DNA of 63,381 nt from Halothiobacillus sp. (lineage in GTDB: Bacteria; Pseudomonadota; Gammaproteobacteria; Halothiobacillales; Halothiobacillaceae). Below are positions 49,916 to 60,428 of this stretch, piece by piece. The DNA is taken from positions 1 to 63,381 of the forward strand of contig JAGUXT010000016.1 in assembly GCA_020061705.1 (NCBI GenBank), written 5' to 3'. How positions within the stretch are numbered: position 1 is the stretch's first letter; each line of letters starts with the position of its first letter. The translations under genes were made by a program, and so were the position numbers. The notes under the pieces are model-generated. The model was not told the origin of the DNA. It searched no databases and saw only the letters and a program-made list of their open reading frames with translations.

Positions 49916-50830
49916 ATGAAAGTATCTAAGTTGGTTATGGGGTTAGTTGTTGGCTCAGGTCTTTGGGCAGCGCTTCCCGTTTTCGCAGCCGATAGCCTTA
50001 AGCCATTTCTCGCCGCACCTGCGCAAGCAGGCGGAATCAAGGATGTGAGTGAGCAAATGAAGGACAAGCTTAAAGATGCAGGTTTTGTCATAGTTGGTGA
50101 CTTTGCACCCACAGGGAAGTCGCGCGTCCTTGCAGTGACAAATGATGCTCTGAAAAAATCTGCCGCCAAAGGCGAGCGCAGTGCTTATGGCGTAGCCATG
50201 CGCGTTTCACTGGCCGAGAGGGATGGCAAGATCAGTGTGAGCTGCACTAATCCAGAATATTTCTCTGCGGCTTACCACATGGGCAACAATGTGGCGGAAA
50301 CAAGGAAAGCTCTGGAATCGGCGGTGGGTTGCAATGAGCCGTTTGGCGCGGGCGAGATGACTGCGGCTGATGTTGCCGGTTACCACTATGCGATTGGCAT
50401 GGAGTATCTCGACGATGTTTATGCCTTGGGTGAGTTCGCGAGCTTTGATGATGCGAAAAAGGCGGTCGAAGCAGGGCTGGAATCGAACAAGTCAGGGGTG
50501 AAAAAGGTTTATCGCGTCGATGTTCCAGGTAAGAGTCAGGTAGTTTATGGCGTGCTTTTAAACACCAAAAACAGTAATAAGGATGCTGACGACAGCTTTA
50601 TCATGGGCGTGCTGGATCAGGGGGATAAAAATCGCCTAGGCTATTTGCCCTATGAGATTTTAGTGAGTAATAACAAGGTTGAGGCTTTGCACATGCGTTA
50701 CCGTGCTGCCTTGCATTTTCCGCAGTTGCCCATGTTGGGTGACGGTCCTAGCTTCTTCAAGCTGCAAGCCTCGCCGGATGCTATTGGTGAGGTTCTAACA
50801 GGCGTTGTCGCTCCCAAGTCTGCTCAGTAA
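49916..50830 (+). CDS. Unknown exported protein (304 aa)
   Basis: I do not recognise the family with certainty. A Sec signal peptide (KLVMGLVVGSGLWAALPVFA) is cleaved near residue 25. The mature protein contains AGFVIVGDFAPTGKSRVLAVTN and two cysteines (VSCTNPEY and SAVGCNEP) that could form a disulfide. A later VLLNTKNSNKDADDSFIMGVLDQG segment follows. A periplasmic DUF302-like relation is conceivable but not shown. GGAG lies 8 bases before the ATG. Its stop is 4 bases before a large palindrome cluster. Confidence 0.72.
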   Translation: MKVSKLVMGLVVGSGLWAALPVFAADSLKPFLAAPAQAGGIKDVSEQMKDKLKDAGFVIVGDFAPTGKSRVLAVTNDALKKSAAKGERSAYGVAMRVSLAERDGKISVSCTNPEYFSAAYHMGNNVAETRKALESAVGCNEPFGAGEMTAADVAGYHYAIGMEYLDDVYALGEFASFDDAKKAVEAGLESNKSGVKKVYRVDVPGKSQVVYGVLLNTKNSNKDADDSFIMGVLDQGDKNRLGYLPYEILVSNNKVEALHMRYRAALHFPQLPMLGDGPSFFKLQASPDAIGEVLTGVVAPKSAQ

Positions 50831-50834
50831 CAGG

Positions 50835-51037
50835 GGGCTGAAAAACTCATTCATGAGTTTTTCAGCCCTACCGAGCCCGGTGGGCTTACGCCAGCTTAGC
50901 GCGAAGCTGACGAAGTCCGCGTTCACGCCCGGGCTCGGTAGCGACAAATCAATCACGCAAGTGATTGATTTGCGTGCGGGGCATCCATGTCCCGCTTTAA
51001 CAGGCTGCTGAAATACATATTTCAGCAGCCTGTTAAA
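50835..51037. repeat. Array of five abutting palindromes
   Basis: Five inverted repeats fill 203 bases almost without spacers: 50835-50868 (GGGCTGAAAAACTC arms), 50868-50941 (CTACCGAGCCCGG arms enclosing a CAGCTT/AAGCTG hairpin), 50945-50972 (CAAATCAATCAC arms, loop GCAA), 50976-50995 (GCGGG arms, centre CATCCATG) and 50996-51037 (20-base perfect arms). None is followed by a proper T tract. The layout matches 15-160. Function unknown. Confidence 0.85.
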
Positions 51038-51243
51038 GTTGTATAAATATGGGGACTTTGAGGTGTCGTTCCCCTTTTGTTGATGCGGCTTTTCAGTTCC
51101 ACAGCACTGCAAAGCTGGTAGTTCGCGGGCGGATGCGTAAAATACACCCTCTTTTTCGTTTATTTTGTGCCCAGATTGCGGTCTGGCATGGGCGGGCGGC
51201 GTAAATACGCGTCGATCTGCTTTTTTTGAGGGAGTCGCCGTTC
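51038..51243. other. Leader region of ilvI
   Basis: It should carry the ilvI promoter. A 23-codon frame at 51133-51204 has Ile, Leu and Val residues (5 of 23) but no terminator-type hairpin follows, so attenuation is not supported. Confidence 0.35.
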
Positions 51244-52947
51244 GTGGAATTATTGTCCGGTGGAGAAATTTTTGTCCGTTGCTTGCAGGAAGAAGGCGTT
51301 GAACTCGTCTTTGGGTATCCCGGCGGTGCGGTACTGCATATTTATGATGCCTTGTTTCAACAGGAGAAGGTAAAACATATCCTTGTCCGCCACGAACAGG
51401 GCGCGACACATATGGCGGACGGTTACGCTCGCGCCACGGGTAAAGTCGGTGTGGTGTTGGTGACCTCGGGACCAGGTGCAACGAACGCTGTGACGGGCAT
51501 TGCCACGGCGAATATGGATTCGATTCCAATGGTGGTTTTTACCGGTCAAGTGCCCACACACATGATTGGGAACGATGCCTTCCAGGAAGTCGATAACGTG
51601 GGCATTACGCGTCCGTGTGTGAAACACAACTTTTTGATTAAGGACGTGCGCGACATTGCGGCGACGATTAAAAAGGCTTTTTATATCGCCAGTACTGGTC
51701 GCCCCGGCCCCGTTTTGGTGGATATTCCCAAGGATATTACTGATCCGAAAATCAAGATTCCTTTTGAATACCCGAAGGATGTTGCGCTTCGCTCGTACAA
51801 TCCAGTGTTGAAGGGCGATGAGGGGCAAATCAAGCAAGCGGTTGATCTTATTTTGTCGGCCAAACGCCCAATGCTCTATACCGGCGGCGGTGTTGTGCTT
51901 GGTGGGGCATCTGAACAGCTCACGCGCTTCACGCGCATGCTCAACTATCCGATTACCAATACTTTGATGGGGCTTGGGGCGTACCCAGCCAGTGATCGCC
52001 AGTTTGTGGGCATGTTGGGTATGCACGGCACGTACGAAGCGAACATGGGCATGCACCATTGCGATGTTTTGATTGCGATTGGTTCGCGCTTTGATGACCG
52101 GGTGACCGGTAATTTGGCCAAGTTTTGCCCGACGGCGAAGATCGTGCATGTGGATATCGACCCGGCCTCGATTTCCAAAAATGTCAAAGTCGATGTGCCT
52201 ATCGTTGGCCAAGTGGGCGATGTGCTGAATGCCATGATGCAGATTATGGAGCACGAAGGTCGTAAGCCCGATGCCGCCGCGATTGATGCGTGGTGGGCGC
52301 AGATCGAAGAATGGCGCGGCCTTGAGTGCATGAAATATGGTTGGAGTGATGAAACCATCAAGCCGCAGTATGTGGTGCAAAAGCTTTGGGAGGTGACGGG
52401 CGGTGATGCGTATGTCACCACCGATGTCGGCCAGCATCAAATGTGGGCGGCGCAGTATTACCCGTTTGACAAACCCAACCGTTGGATTAACTCGGGCGGC
52501 TTGGGCACGATGGGCTTTGGCCTGCCTGCCGCGCTGGGAGTCAAGGCGGCGTTTCCTGATGCCGAAGTGGCCTGTGTGACGGGTGATGGCAGCATTCAGA
52601 TGAATATTCAGGAGCTGTCGACCGCACTGCAATACCATTTGCCCGTTAAAGTGATTAGTCTCAATAATCGCTATCTCGGCATGGTGCGTCAGTGGCAGGA
52701 GTTCTTTTACGCCGGTCGTTATGCCATGAGCTACATGGAAGCCTTGCCTGATTTCGTCAAGCTTGCCGAAGCTTATGGACATGTCGGTATGCTGATCGAC
52801 AAACCGGCGGATGTCGAAGGTGCGTTACGTGAAGCCTTCAAACTCAAGGATCGCCTCGTGTTTATGGACTTCCGTACCGAACCAAGCGAGAACGTCTATC
52901 CGATGGTCCCGGCTGGTGCGGGTCTTAACGAAATGATTTTGGTGTAA
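51244..52947 (+). CDS. ilvI: Acetolactate synthase, large catalytic subunit
   Basis: A 567-aa ThDP/FAD/Mg enzyme condensing pyruvate to acetolactate (or with 2-ketobutyrate), first common step of valine, leucine and isoleucine synthesis. The catalytic glutamate region [14 protein letters not shown] and the ThDP motif [12 protein letters not shown] are intact. The GTG at 51244 is chosen because GAGGGAG lies 9 bases upstream and the protein then starts [14 protein letters not shown], as in IlvI/IlvB proteins. It is followed 3 bp later by ilvH. Confidence 0.97.
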   Translation: MELLSGGEIFVRCLQEEGVELVFGYPGGAVLHIYDALFQQEKVKHILVRHEQGATHMADGYARATGKVGVVLVTSGPGATNAVTGIATANMDSIPMVVFTGQVPTHMIGNDAFQEVDNVGITRPCVKHNFLIKDVRDIAATIKKAFYIASTGRPGPVLVDIPKDITDPKIKIPFEYPKDVALRSYNPVLKGDEGQIKQAVDLILSAKRPMLYTGGGVVLGGASEQLTRFTRMLNYPITNTLMGLGAYPASDRQFVGMLGMHGTYEANMGMHHCDVLIAIGSRFDDRVTGNLAKFCPTAKIVHVDIDPASISKNVKVDVPIVGQVGDVLNAMMQIMEHEGRKPDAAAIDAWWAQIEEWRGLECMKYGWSDETIKPQYVVQKLWEVTGGDAYVTTDVGQHQMWAAQYYPFDKPNRWINSGGLGTMGFGLPAALGVKAAFPDAEVACVTGDGSIQMNIQELSTALQYHLPVKVISLNNRYLGMVRQWQEFFYAGRYAMSYMEALPDFVKLAEAYGHVGMLIDKPADVEGALREAFKLKDRLVFMDFRTEPSENVYPMVPAGAGLNEMILV

Positions 52948-52950
52948 AAC

Positions 52951-53442
52951 ATGCGGCATATCATCTCCTTACTGATGGAAAACGAAGCTGGCGCGCTGTC
53001 GCGTGTGGCGGGCTTATTTTCTGCACGCGGTTACAATATCGAATCGCTAACCGTTGCACCGACCAATGATGCGACCTTGTCGCGCATGACCATCGTGACG
53101 CGCGGCGATGACCAGATTATCGAGCAGATAATCAAGCAGTTGAACAAGCTGATTGATGTGGTCAAAGTGCAGGATATTCAGGATGCACCGCATATCGAGC
53201 GCGAACTGATGCTGATCAAGCTTCAAGCCACGGGAGAGCAGCGTGATGAGGTGTTTCGTTTGGCGGAAATTTTCCGTGGTCAGATTCTCGACGTGACCGA
53301 CACAAGCTACGTGGTGCAAATCACCGGCCCAGGCGCTCGTCTGGATGCCTTTATTGATGCGGTCGGCAGTATTCCCGTGATCGAAATGGCACGCACCGGC
53401 GCGCTGGGTCTGTCGCGTGGTTCGTGTGGCATGTCGGTTTAA
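52951..53442 (+). CDS. ilvH: Acetolactate synthase, small regulatory subunit
   Basis: A 163-aa subunit conferring valine feedback control. An N-terminal ACT domain (HIISLLMENEAGALSRVAGLF) is followed by the second conserved domain. Length matches E. coli IlvH (163 aa). Tightly linked to ilvI (3 bp); a REP hairpin separates it from ilvC. Confidence 0.98.
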   Translation: MRHIISLLMENEAGALSRVAGLFSARGYNIESLTVAPTNDATLSRMTIVTRGDDQIIEQIIKQLNKLIDVVKVQDIQDAPHIERELMLIKLQATGEQRDEVFRLAEIFRGQILDVTDTSYVVQITGPGARLDAFIDAVGSIPVIEMARTGALGLSRGSCGMSV

Positions 53443-53448
53443 TTTTTT

Positions 53449-54549
<1,101 letters not shown>

Positions 54550-54569
54550 TTGTTGTCTTGATTGACACA

Positions 54570-54594
54570 AAGGCCGCCATGTGCGGCCTTTTTT
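54570..54594 (+). terminator. Intrinsic terminator after ilvC
   Basis: AAGGCCGC (54570-54577) pairs with GCGGCCTT (54583-54590) around 5 bases, then TTTT. It separates ilvIHC from pssA. Confidence 0.92.
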
Positions 54595-54641
54595 GTGGCT
54601 GTTAAACCAACTAGGCCTTAGACTTCCAATAGTTTTTACAG

Positions 54642-55439
54642 ATGCAGATACCCATGAATAGTCCAATGAATGATGAAGTCGAACATAAACTTGATAGTGA
54701 AGACCATGAGCATCCCAATCATCCACGCAGTAAGGCGATTTACCTGCTGCCCAATTTATTGACAACCGCAGGTCTGTTTTGTGGCTTTTACGCCATTATC
54801 GCTGCCACCCAAGGCAAGTTTGAGCAGGCCGCGATGGCGGTGTTTTTGGCCATGGTGTTTGATGCGCTTGATGGTCGCGTTGCGCGCATGACCAATACCC
54901 AGAGCGATTTTGGTGTGCAATATGACTCCTTATCCGATGTGATTGCCTTTGGTGTCGCGCCTGCGCTGGTGGTGTATTTGTGGGCTTTGTCGGGGATAGA
55001 AGGCCGCTGGGGTTGGATTGGCGCTTTTGTATATGTTGCTGGCGCTGCAATTCGTTTGGCTCGCTTCAATGTGCAGGTGGATACCACGGACAAAAATTTC
55101 TTTGTTGGATTGGCCAGCCCTGCAGCTGCGGCATTAGTCATGGGTATGGTCTGGGTTGGCGAGGAACATGGTTTGGGTAGCGCGGCTTTCGCGGGTTGGG
55201 CGTGGGTGGTGACAGTGAGCGCGGGCTTGTTGATGGTGAGCAGCTTGCCGTTTTACAGCTTCAAAAGTTTTGATCTGCGCAAGCGCGTGTCGTATTTGAG
55301 TGTGCCGCTGGTGATTGTGGTGTTTGCTCTGGCGGCACGTGATTTTGCCTTGACCTTGTGGGGTGTTTTTTTGTTGTATGCCTTGTCGGCACCGTTGTAT
55401 TTATTGCTGCGCCGTATGCAGCGTGTCAAGTCAGCTTGA
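54642..55439 (+). CDS. pssA: CDP-diacylglycerol-serine O-phosphatidyltransferase
   Basis: A 265-aa inner-membrane enzyme making phosphatidylserine, precursor of phosphatidylethanolamine. The CDP-alcohol phosphotransferase motif is complete: D77-G78, A81-R82, G91, D95, D99. About seven to eight membrane segments. This is the integral-membrane type, not the soluble E. coli PssA. The ilvC-pssA-leuA order is common in related bacteria. The leuA promoter overlaps its stop codon. Confidence 0.95.
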   Translation: MQIPMNSPMNDEVEHKLDSEDHEHPNHPRSKAIYLLPNLLTTAGLFCGFYAIIAATQGKFEQAAMAVFLAMVFDALDGRVARMTNTQSDFGVQYDSLSDVIAFGVAPALVVYLWALSGIEGRWGWIGAFVYVAGAAIRLARFNVQVDTTDKNFFVGLASPAAAALVMGMVWVGEEHGLGSAAFAGWAWVVTVSAGLLMVSSLPFYSFKSFDLRKRVSYLSVPLVIVVFALAARDFALTLWGVFLLYALSAPLYLLLRRMQRVKSA

Positions 55440-55465
55440 TAAATGACGGGCATTGCCTTTATATT
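55436..55465 (+). promoter_or_regulatory. Probable promoter of the leuA transcript
   Basis: TTGATA (55436-55441), 18 bases, TATATT (55460-55465). The predicted start of transcription falls at about 55471-55472, the same place as the ATG of the leader peptide. Confidence 0.6.
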
Positions 55466-55471
55466 CGTCAC

Positions 55472-55558
55472 ATGAACGCTCAATCACGTCAGTTCGCCGA
55501 TTTTTTCTGCCAAGGCTATCGACTAGCCCTGCGACTGCTGCTGCCTTGCGGCATATAA
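55472..55558 (+). CDS. Leucine leader peptide (leuL-like attenuator ORF)
   Basis: A 28-codon frame, ATG to TAA, with five leucine codons in seven (residues 18, 20, 22-24: CTA, CTG, CTG, CTG, CTG) in RLALRLLLPCG. There is no ribosome binding site, and the predicted transcription start coincides with the ATG, so translation could be leaderless. A terminator hairpin at 55607-55640 stands before leuA. Ribosome stalling at leucine codons under leucine shortage would be expected to favour an antiterminator. Attenuation is inferred from the layout. Confidence 0.72.
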   Translation: MNAQSRQFADFFCQGYRLALRLLLPCGI

Positions 55559-55606
55559 CTTCTGGCGCCTGGCGAGGCCTCAAAATACGTTTTCACCCCA
55601 TTTCAT

Positions 55607-55640
55607 AACCCGCCCATTAAGTCCTATGGGGCGGGTTGTT
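55607..55640 (+). promoter_or_regulatory. leuA attenuator hairpin
   Basis: AACCCGCCC (55607-55615) and GGGCGGGTT (55629-55637) pair perfectly around a 13-base loop, followed by a weak TTGTTAT. It lies just before the leuA start. The CACCCCA at 55595-55601 could compete for the same G run as part of an antiterminator. Confidence 0.65.
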
Positions 55641-55665
55641 ATGCCGAACATTGAGGAATGAAGTT

Positions 55666-57213
55666 ATGAGCAACAGCCAACTTATTATTTTTGACACTAC
55701 CTTGCGCGATGGCGAACAAAGCCCGGGCGCATCCATGACTCGTGATGAAAAAATTCGCATCGCGCGTGCGTTGGAACGCATGAAGGTTGATGTGATCGAG
55801 GCCGGTTTTGCAGCAGCAAGTATGGGTGATTTTGAGTCGATTAAGGCCATTGCTGAAACGGTTAAAGAGTCGACCGTGTGCTCCTTGGCGCGCGCCAGCG
55901 AAAAGGATATTCGTGCAGCAGGCGAGGCGATTCGCCCGGCGGCACGGAGGCGTATTCATACCTTTATCGCCACCAGCCCGATTCACATGGAAAAGAAGCT
56001 GCGTATGAGTCCCGATCAGGTGGTCGAGGCAGCTGTGCGTGCAGTGAAAATGGCACGCGAATACACTGACGATGTGGAGTTTTCAGCTGAAGACGCAGTC
56101 CGTTCAGAAATGGATTTTCTCTGCCATATTTTTGATGAAGTGATTAAAGCCGGGGCGACCACGCTCAACGTGCCCGATACCGTCGGTTATGCCGTTCCCG
56201 AGCAGTGGGGGGCGCGCTTCCGCGAGTTGATTGAACGCGTGCCGAACAGCGACAAGGTGATTTGGTCTACGCATTGCCATAACGATTTGGGCATGGCGGT
56301 GGCCAACTCTTTGGCCGCCGTGTCGAATGGCGCACGTCAGGTTGAATGCACAATTAACGGCTTGGGCGAGCGTGCAGGCAATGCCTCGCTGGAAGAGGTG
56401 GTAATGGCGGTGCGCACGCGACGTGATGCTTACCCCTTGGACACGAGAATTGATGCCACACAGTTGGTGCCGACGTCCAAATTGGTATCCAGCATTACCG
56501 GCTACCCGGTGCAGCCGAACAAGGCGATTGTGGGTGCGAATGCTTTTGCGCACGAATCAGGCATCCATCAGGACGGTGTGCTCAAGCACCGCGAAACTTA
56601 CGAAATCATGCGCGCCGAGGATGTGGGTTGGGGCGCGAACAAGCTCACTTTGGGCAAGCTTTCCGGACGCAATGCGTTCCGTACGCGCTTGCAGGAGTTG
56701 GGAATTCAGCTTGAAAGTGAAGAAGTGCTCAACGCCACCTTCGCTAAATTCAAGGAGCTTGCGGACAAGAAACGCGAGATTTTTGATGAAGACTTGCAGG
56801 CCCTGGTGTCGGGCGTGGTCGAAGAGGCTGAGGAAACCCTGCGATTGGTCGCACTGAAAGTCTGTTCTGAAACTGGCGAAACGCCACACGCGTCTGTTGT
56901 ATTGAGTGTCGATGGTGTTGAGCACACGGTGGATGCGCTCGGAGGCGGGCCGGTGGATGCGGTGTTTAAGGGTATTGAGCTGATCGTGAAGAGCGAGGCT
57001 GCGTTGACCTTGTACTCGGTGAATAACATTACTGGCGGTACAGATGCGCAGGGCGAAGTAACGGTGCGTGTGGAAAAGGATGGACGCATTATCAACGGTC
57101 AGGGCGCGGATACTGATATTGTAATCGCTTCGGCCAAAGCGTATTTGAATGCGCTCAATCGCCTGCGTCAGCCTGAGCAGCGCCAGCATCCGCAGCTTGG
57201 TGCGGATGTGTAA
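55666..57213 (+). CDS. leuA: 2-isopropylmalate synthase
   Basis: A 515-aa enzyme condensing 2-ketoisovalerate with acetyl-CoA, the committed step of leucine synthesis. The catalytic TIM barrel starts with [14 protein letters not shown] and has the metal-binding HCHNDLG. The C-terminal allosteric domain ([16 protein letters not shown]) gives leucine feedback inhibition. The ATG at 55666 follows GAGG; a TTG ten codons upstream is inside the attenuator. Length matches the 520-aa form. Confidence 0.97.
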   Translation: MSNSQLIIFDTTLRDGEQSPGASMTRDEKIRIARALERMKVDVIEAGFAAASMGDFESIKAIAETVKESTVCSLARASEKDIRAAGEAIRPAARRRIHTFIATSPIHMEKKLRMSPDQVVEAAVRAVKMAREYTDDVEFSAEDAVRSEMDFLCHIFDEVIKAGATTLNVPDTVGYAVPEQWGARFRELIERVPNSDKVIWSTHCHNDLGMAVANSLAAVSNGARQVECTINGLGERAGNASLEEVVMAVRTRRDAYPLDTRIDATQLVPTSKLVSSITGYPVQPNKAIVGANAFAHESGIHQDGVLKHRETYEIMRAEDVGWGANKLTLGKLSGRNAFRTRLQELGIQLESEEVLNATFAKFKELADKKREIFDEDLQALVSGVVEEAEETLRLVALKVCSETGETPHASVVLSVDGVEHTVDALGGGPVDAVFKGIELIVKSEAALTLYSVNNITGGTDAQGEVTVRVEKDGRIINGQGADTDIVIASAKAYLNALNRLRQPEQRQHPQLGADV

Positions 57214-57216
57214 ACC

Positions 57217-57654
57217 GTGATTACGGCTGCACAGGTCGCACTATTAAGCGAGCTAGGCATCGTGGCGTGGCGCGCACGTCCTGGACAGGCGTTTCCGGGG
57301 GCAGGTTTGCAGAATGTCGATGAGGAGGACTCCGTAAACGCTGAATCAGAGGCGGTTGCTGTCGATGCGTCTGTTGCGCTGGTTATGGATGCGGCAGCTG
57401 ATCTTGTGCTCTTGGCCGATACCCATTCCGAGGCTGAGGTCGAGCAATTGGCGCGCATCATTCAGGCGGTGCATGGCTTGCGTGCGGGCTTGCATATCGA
57501 GCAATATGCCCTGGATGCGCAGCCGCCGTCTGCCCACGCGCTTTTGCGTCTGGATGATGTGAGTTTCCCCAGTCCCGCCACTATGCTGGCGCAGCCTTCA
57601 TCCAAGCGCCTGCTGTGGCTGGCCTTGCAGGATATTGTGGCGCGGTTGCCGTGA
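57217..57654 (+). CDS. HolD-like protein (DNA polymerase III psi subunit candidate)
   Basis: A 145-aa protein that I place by context and pattern rather than clear sequence identity. The start (LLSELGIVAWRARPGQ) resembles the HolD opening LQQLGITQWSLRRPG, and the end (SPATMLAQPSSKRLLWLAL) resembles its LW-rich tail. It overlaps rimI by 4 bp (GTGA), as holD does in E. coli. It starts with a GTG 3 bp after leuA. A middle acidic insert (VDEEDSVNAESE) is unlike E. coli. Confidence 0.55.
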   Translation: MITAAQVALLSELGIVAWRARPGQAFPGAGLQNVDEEDSVNAESEAVAVDASVALVMDAAADLVLLADTHSEAEVEQLARIIQAVHGLRAGLHIEQYALDAQPPSAHALLRLDDVSFPSPATMLAQPSSKRLLWLALQDIVARLP

Positions 57655-58106
57655 TTGCATTTTCACAACTCAAGTTGCGAGCCTGGCGCGAAGACGATAT
57701 TGCGCCTATGGCGGAAATCGAGCAGCAAGCCTACCCCTATCCCTGGTCGGCAAGCATTCTGCGCGATTGTCTGGAAGCCGGGCATTGGGGTTGGGTGGCT
57801 AGCTCGCGTGGTGAAATCGCGGCCTATGCCGTGGTGCAGGCGGTGCTTGATGAGGCGCATTTGTTGAATGTATGTGTCGCGCCTGCTTGGCAAGGGCAAG
57901 GGATAGGGCGCGGGATGTTGCACTGGGTGATGCAGCAATGCGCTGCCCGAGAAATGCAGCGCATGCTGTTGGAGGTGCGCGCTTCGAATATCCCGGCGCT
58001 TGGTTTGTACCGTGCGCTGGGCTTTCAGCAGGATGGAGTGCGCAAAGGATACTATCCCGCGAGCGGGGGGCGTGAAGACGCTGTGTTGATGAGCCGCGCC
58101 TTGTAG
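57651..58106 (+). CDS. rimI: Ribosomal protein S18 alanine N-acetyltransferase RimI
   Basis: A 151-aa GNAT protein acetylating the N-terminal alanine of S18. The acetyl-CoA motif APAWQGQGIGRGMLHW and the following VRASNIPALGLYRALGF are typical. GTG at 57651 overlaps the preceding stop (GTGA) and gives the normal length (E. coli 148 aa). It converges on rnt with 20 bp between stops. Confidence 0.94.
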   Translation: MIAFSQLKLRAWREDDIAPMAEIEQQAYPYPWSASILRDCLEAGHWGWVASSRGEIAAYAVVQAVLDEAHLLNVCVAPAWQGQGIGRGMLHWVMQQCAAREMQRMLLEVRASNIPALGLYRALGFQQDGVRKGYYPASGGREDAVLMSRAL

Positions 58107-58126
58107 GGGTGAGTTTATTGGCTCGG

Positions 58127-58819
58127 TTAAGCCTGAGTCGTATTGGATGCTTCCATGAACTCCTGCGCCGGACGAATCTGTTGGCTCCATGTGTTCACAA
58201 TGCTGCAAAACAGCAGTGCGGTCATTTCCGCATCGTACAGAGCGCCGTGCGCCTGCTTGCCATCAAAGTCCAGTCCGGCTTCCTTGCAGGCTTTGGCAAG
58301 TACGGTTTGCCCATAGGCGAGGCTGCCGAGGGTGGCGGTGTCGAACACGGTAAACGGATGGAACGGGTTTTTCTTGTGCCCGGTGCGCGTGACCATGGCA
58401 TTCAAAAAGCCCAAATCGAAATGCGCATTGTGCCCGACCAGCACAGCGCGTTTGCAGCCGGTGTCTTTCATTGCGCGGCGAATCGGCGCGAAGACCAAGT
58501 CCAAAGCCTCGCGTTCCTCCACTGCATGGCGTAATGGGTTGTCGGGGTCAATTTTATTGACCTTTAGGGCCTCTTCTAGAATGCGTGCGCCGGGAAAGGC
58601 TGCGACATGCACGCCGATGCGCTCGCCAGTGCCCAAATTTCCAGCCTCATCGAAGCCCAAAATCACCGCGCCGATCTCCAGCACGGCATCGGTCGTGCAC
58701 TCAAATCCGCCCATTTCCATGTCCACTACCACGGGCAGGAACCCCCGGAAGCGGCTGGCCATGAGGCTTTTGGACTTCGTTGCGGTCTCGCTTATAGCTT
58801 CGCTCACAGCAATCGCCAA
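58127..58819 (-). CDS. rnt: Ribonuclease T
   Basis: A 230-aa DEDDh 3'-exoribonuclease that trims tRNA and other 3' ends. Exo I is [10 protein letters not shown] with D33 and E35; Exo II is [12 protein letters not shown]; Exo III is [12 protein letters not shown] with the catalytic histidine. RFRGFLPVV and [14 protein letters not shown] match E. coli RNase T (215 aa). The start overlaps the pyrC stop by 16 bp; an internal ATG at 58762 is possible. Confidence 0.95.
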   Translation of the reverse strand: MAIAVSEAISETATKSKSLMASRFRGFLPVVVDMEMGGFECTTDAVLEIGAVILGFDEAGNLGTGERIGVHVAAFPGARILEEALKVNKIDPDNPLRHAVEEREALDLVFAPIRRAMKDTGCKRAVLVGHNAHFDLGFLNAMVTRTGHKKNPFHPFTVFDTATLGSLAYGQTVLAKACKEAGLDFDGKQAHGALYDAEMTALLFCSIVNTWSQQIRPAQEFMEASNTTQA

Positions 58820-59841
58820 CGTATGGCTTCACCGGCACGCAGTGGAACGACATCCACATCCGCTTCAACTTCGATCAAGGCAGGCGCAGTCCAGTCTTCC
58901 TTCAGCAAGGAAATGCGGTCGGTATTGCGTGCCAGGCCGTAGAAATCGGCACCAAAATGGCTGGAGAAGCCTTCGAGTTTGTCCAGCGCTCCAGCCTGTT
59001 CAAAGGCTTCGGCATAAAACTCAATCGCTGCATGGGCGGTGTAGCAGCCTGCGCAACCACAGCTCGACTCCTTCGCACCTTTTGGGTGCGGTGCGCTATC
59101 CGTGCCAAGGAAAAACTTCGGGTTGCCGCTGGTGGCTGCTGCGACCAGTGCTTGACGGTGAGTTTCGCGCTTGAGAATCGGCAGGCAGTAGAAGTGCGGG
59201 CGAATGCCTCCCACCAGCATGGCGTTGCGGTTGTAGAGCAGATGATGTGCCGTAATCGTTGCACCCACATTGGCGGGTGCAGCGGTGACAAATTCGGCAG
59301 CATCGCGGGTCGTGATGTGCTCCATGACCACTTTAAGCTCAGGAAAGTCTTTTAACAGAGGGGAAAGCACGCGCTCGATAAAGACTTTTTCACGGTCGAA
59401 AATGTCAATCTCAGCATCGACAACTTCGCCATGCACGCACAACACCATGCCTTCTTTTTGCATGGCCTCGAAGACCGGGTAGACCGCGCGTATATCGGTT
59501 ACACCTCGGTCTGAATTGGTGGTTGCGCCGGCCGGATAGAGTTTGACTGCGTGAACGAGGCCGCTAGCCTTGGCTCGCGTGATTTCAGACGGCGCGGTTT
59601 GGCCGGTGAGGTACAAGGTCATGAGTGGCTCAAAGCGCACTCCTTCAGGCACAGCAGATAAAATTCGCTCACGGTAGTCGCGCGCATCATCGGTGCTGAG
59701 TACCGGTGGAACCAGGTTCGGCATGACGATGGCGCGGGCAAACTCTCGCGCAACATCCGGTATCACGGCCTTGAGCATGGCGTTATCACGCAGGTGGATG
59801 TGCCAATCGTCGGGGCGGGTGAGGCTGATTTGCATAGACAT
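58804..59841 (-). CDS. pyrC: Dihydroorotase (class II)
   Basis: A 345-aa zinc enzyme that closes carbamoyl-aspartate to dihydroorotate in pyrimidine synthesis. Metal ligands in DWHIHLRDN, and the carbamylated lysine is in [12 protein letters not shown]. Length matches E. coli PyrC (348 aa). The ATG at 59841 is used, 7 bp after the upstream stop; upstream codons lie inside the previous gene. It overlaps rnt by 16 bp. Confidence 0.97.
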   Translation of the reverse strand: MSMQISLTRPDDWHIHLRDNAMLKAVIPDVAREFARAIVMPNLVPPVLSTDDARDYRERILSAVPEGVRFEPLMTLYLTGQTAPSEITRAKASGLVHAVKLYPAGATTNSDRGVTDIRAVYPVFEAMQKEGMVLCVHGEVVDAEIDIFDREKVFIERVLSPLLKDFPELKVVMEHITTRDAAEFVTAAPANVGATITAHHLLYNRNAMLVGGIRPHFYCLPILKRETHRQALVAAATSGNPKFFLGTDSAPHPKGAKESSCGCAGCYTAHAAIEFYAEAFEQAGALDKLEGFSSHFGADFYGLARNTDRISLLKEDWTAPALIEVEADVDVVPLRAGEAIRWRLL

Positions 59842-59848
59842 GGCTGAA

Positions 59849-60373
59849 TTACCAGGCAAGGTAGGCATAGCCTTTTTCTTGGAGCTCCATAATCGCCGCC
59901 GCGCCGACTTCTTCGACTTGGGCGAAATCGACCATGTCCTTTTTCTCCCAGCCGACGGTTTTCATGGTGTTGCCGCAGGCGATGTATTTCACACCGTAAT
60001 CCTTGGCCTGAGCCTTGACGCGCTGGCGCAAAAGCTCGGGTATATCGCGCTTGGGATTTTTGGCCAGCAGGTGAATGCCCGCACCAAAGACCACTACGGC
60101 AATACCTACGTTGTCTTCGTACTTGGTCAACATGGCACTGATGGAGTTGAGAATATGCTCAATGTATTCCCATTCGGCATGGTTGATTTGGTAAACAATG
60201 TGGTGTTCGGGTGGGTCGCCTGGAAAGCGCTCCTTTTTGGCGGGCGCGGCCGCCGCTGCAGGCTTGGCAGGCTCAGTAGCCTGAGCGGCGCTTAGGCCAA
60301 AGAGCGTGCCCATAAGTGTGCCCAGGGCAGGCACGGATTGCATGAAACGGCGGCGGGACGGTGTTGATGACAT
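59849..60373 (-). CDS. Tat-exported DsrE-like protein
   Basis: A 174-aa protein with a twin-arginine signal (SRRRFMQ, then a hydrophobic stretch to about residue 32). After an Ala/Pro/Lys linker, the DsrE/F-type domain has [17 protein letters not shown] and a cysteine in [14 protein letters not shown] (C133). Tat export suggests folding or cofactor loading in the cytoplasm. It is the second exported DsrE-like protein here (see 32126). ATG at 60373 is preferred over a TTG three codons upstream. It is 7 bp ahead of pyrC. Confidence 0.84.
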   Translation of the reverse strand: MSSTPSRRRFMQSVPALGTLMGTLFGLSAAQATEPAKPAAAAAPAKKERFPGDPPEHHIVYQINHAEWEYIEHILNSISAMLTKYEDNVGIAVVVFGAGIHLLAKNPKRDIPELLRQRVKAQAKDYGVKYIACGNTMKTVGWEKKDMVDFAQVEEVGAAAIMELQEKGYAYLAW

Positions 60374-60428
60374 GGGGGACAACCTTGAGTAACGCGGAAT
60401 TGAATGCGTGTAACTTTATCACAGGCTG

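Noticed and set aside
51133-51204. Possible ilvI leader peptide
   Set aside because: Only five of 23 codons are Ile, Leu or Val, they are not clustered, and no terminator hairpin with a T tract follows.
51250-52782. 510-codon open frame antisense to ilvI
   Set aside because: The opposite-strand shadow of a highly conserved gene; the product is rich in His, Arg and Asn and has no recognisable motif.
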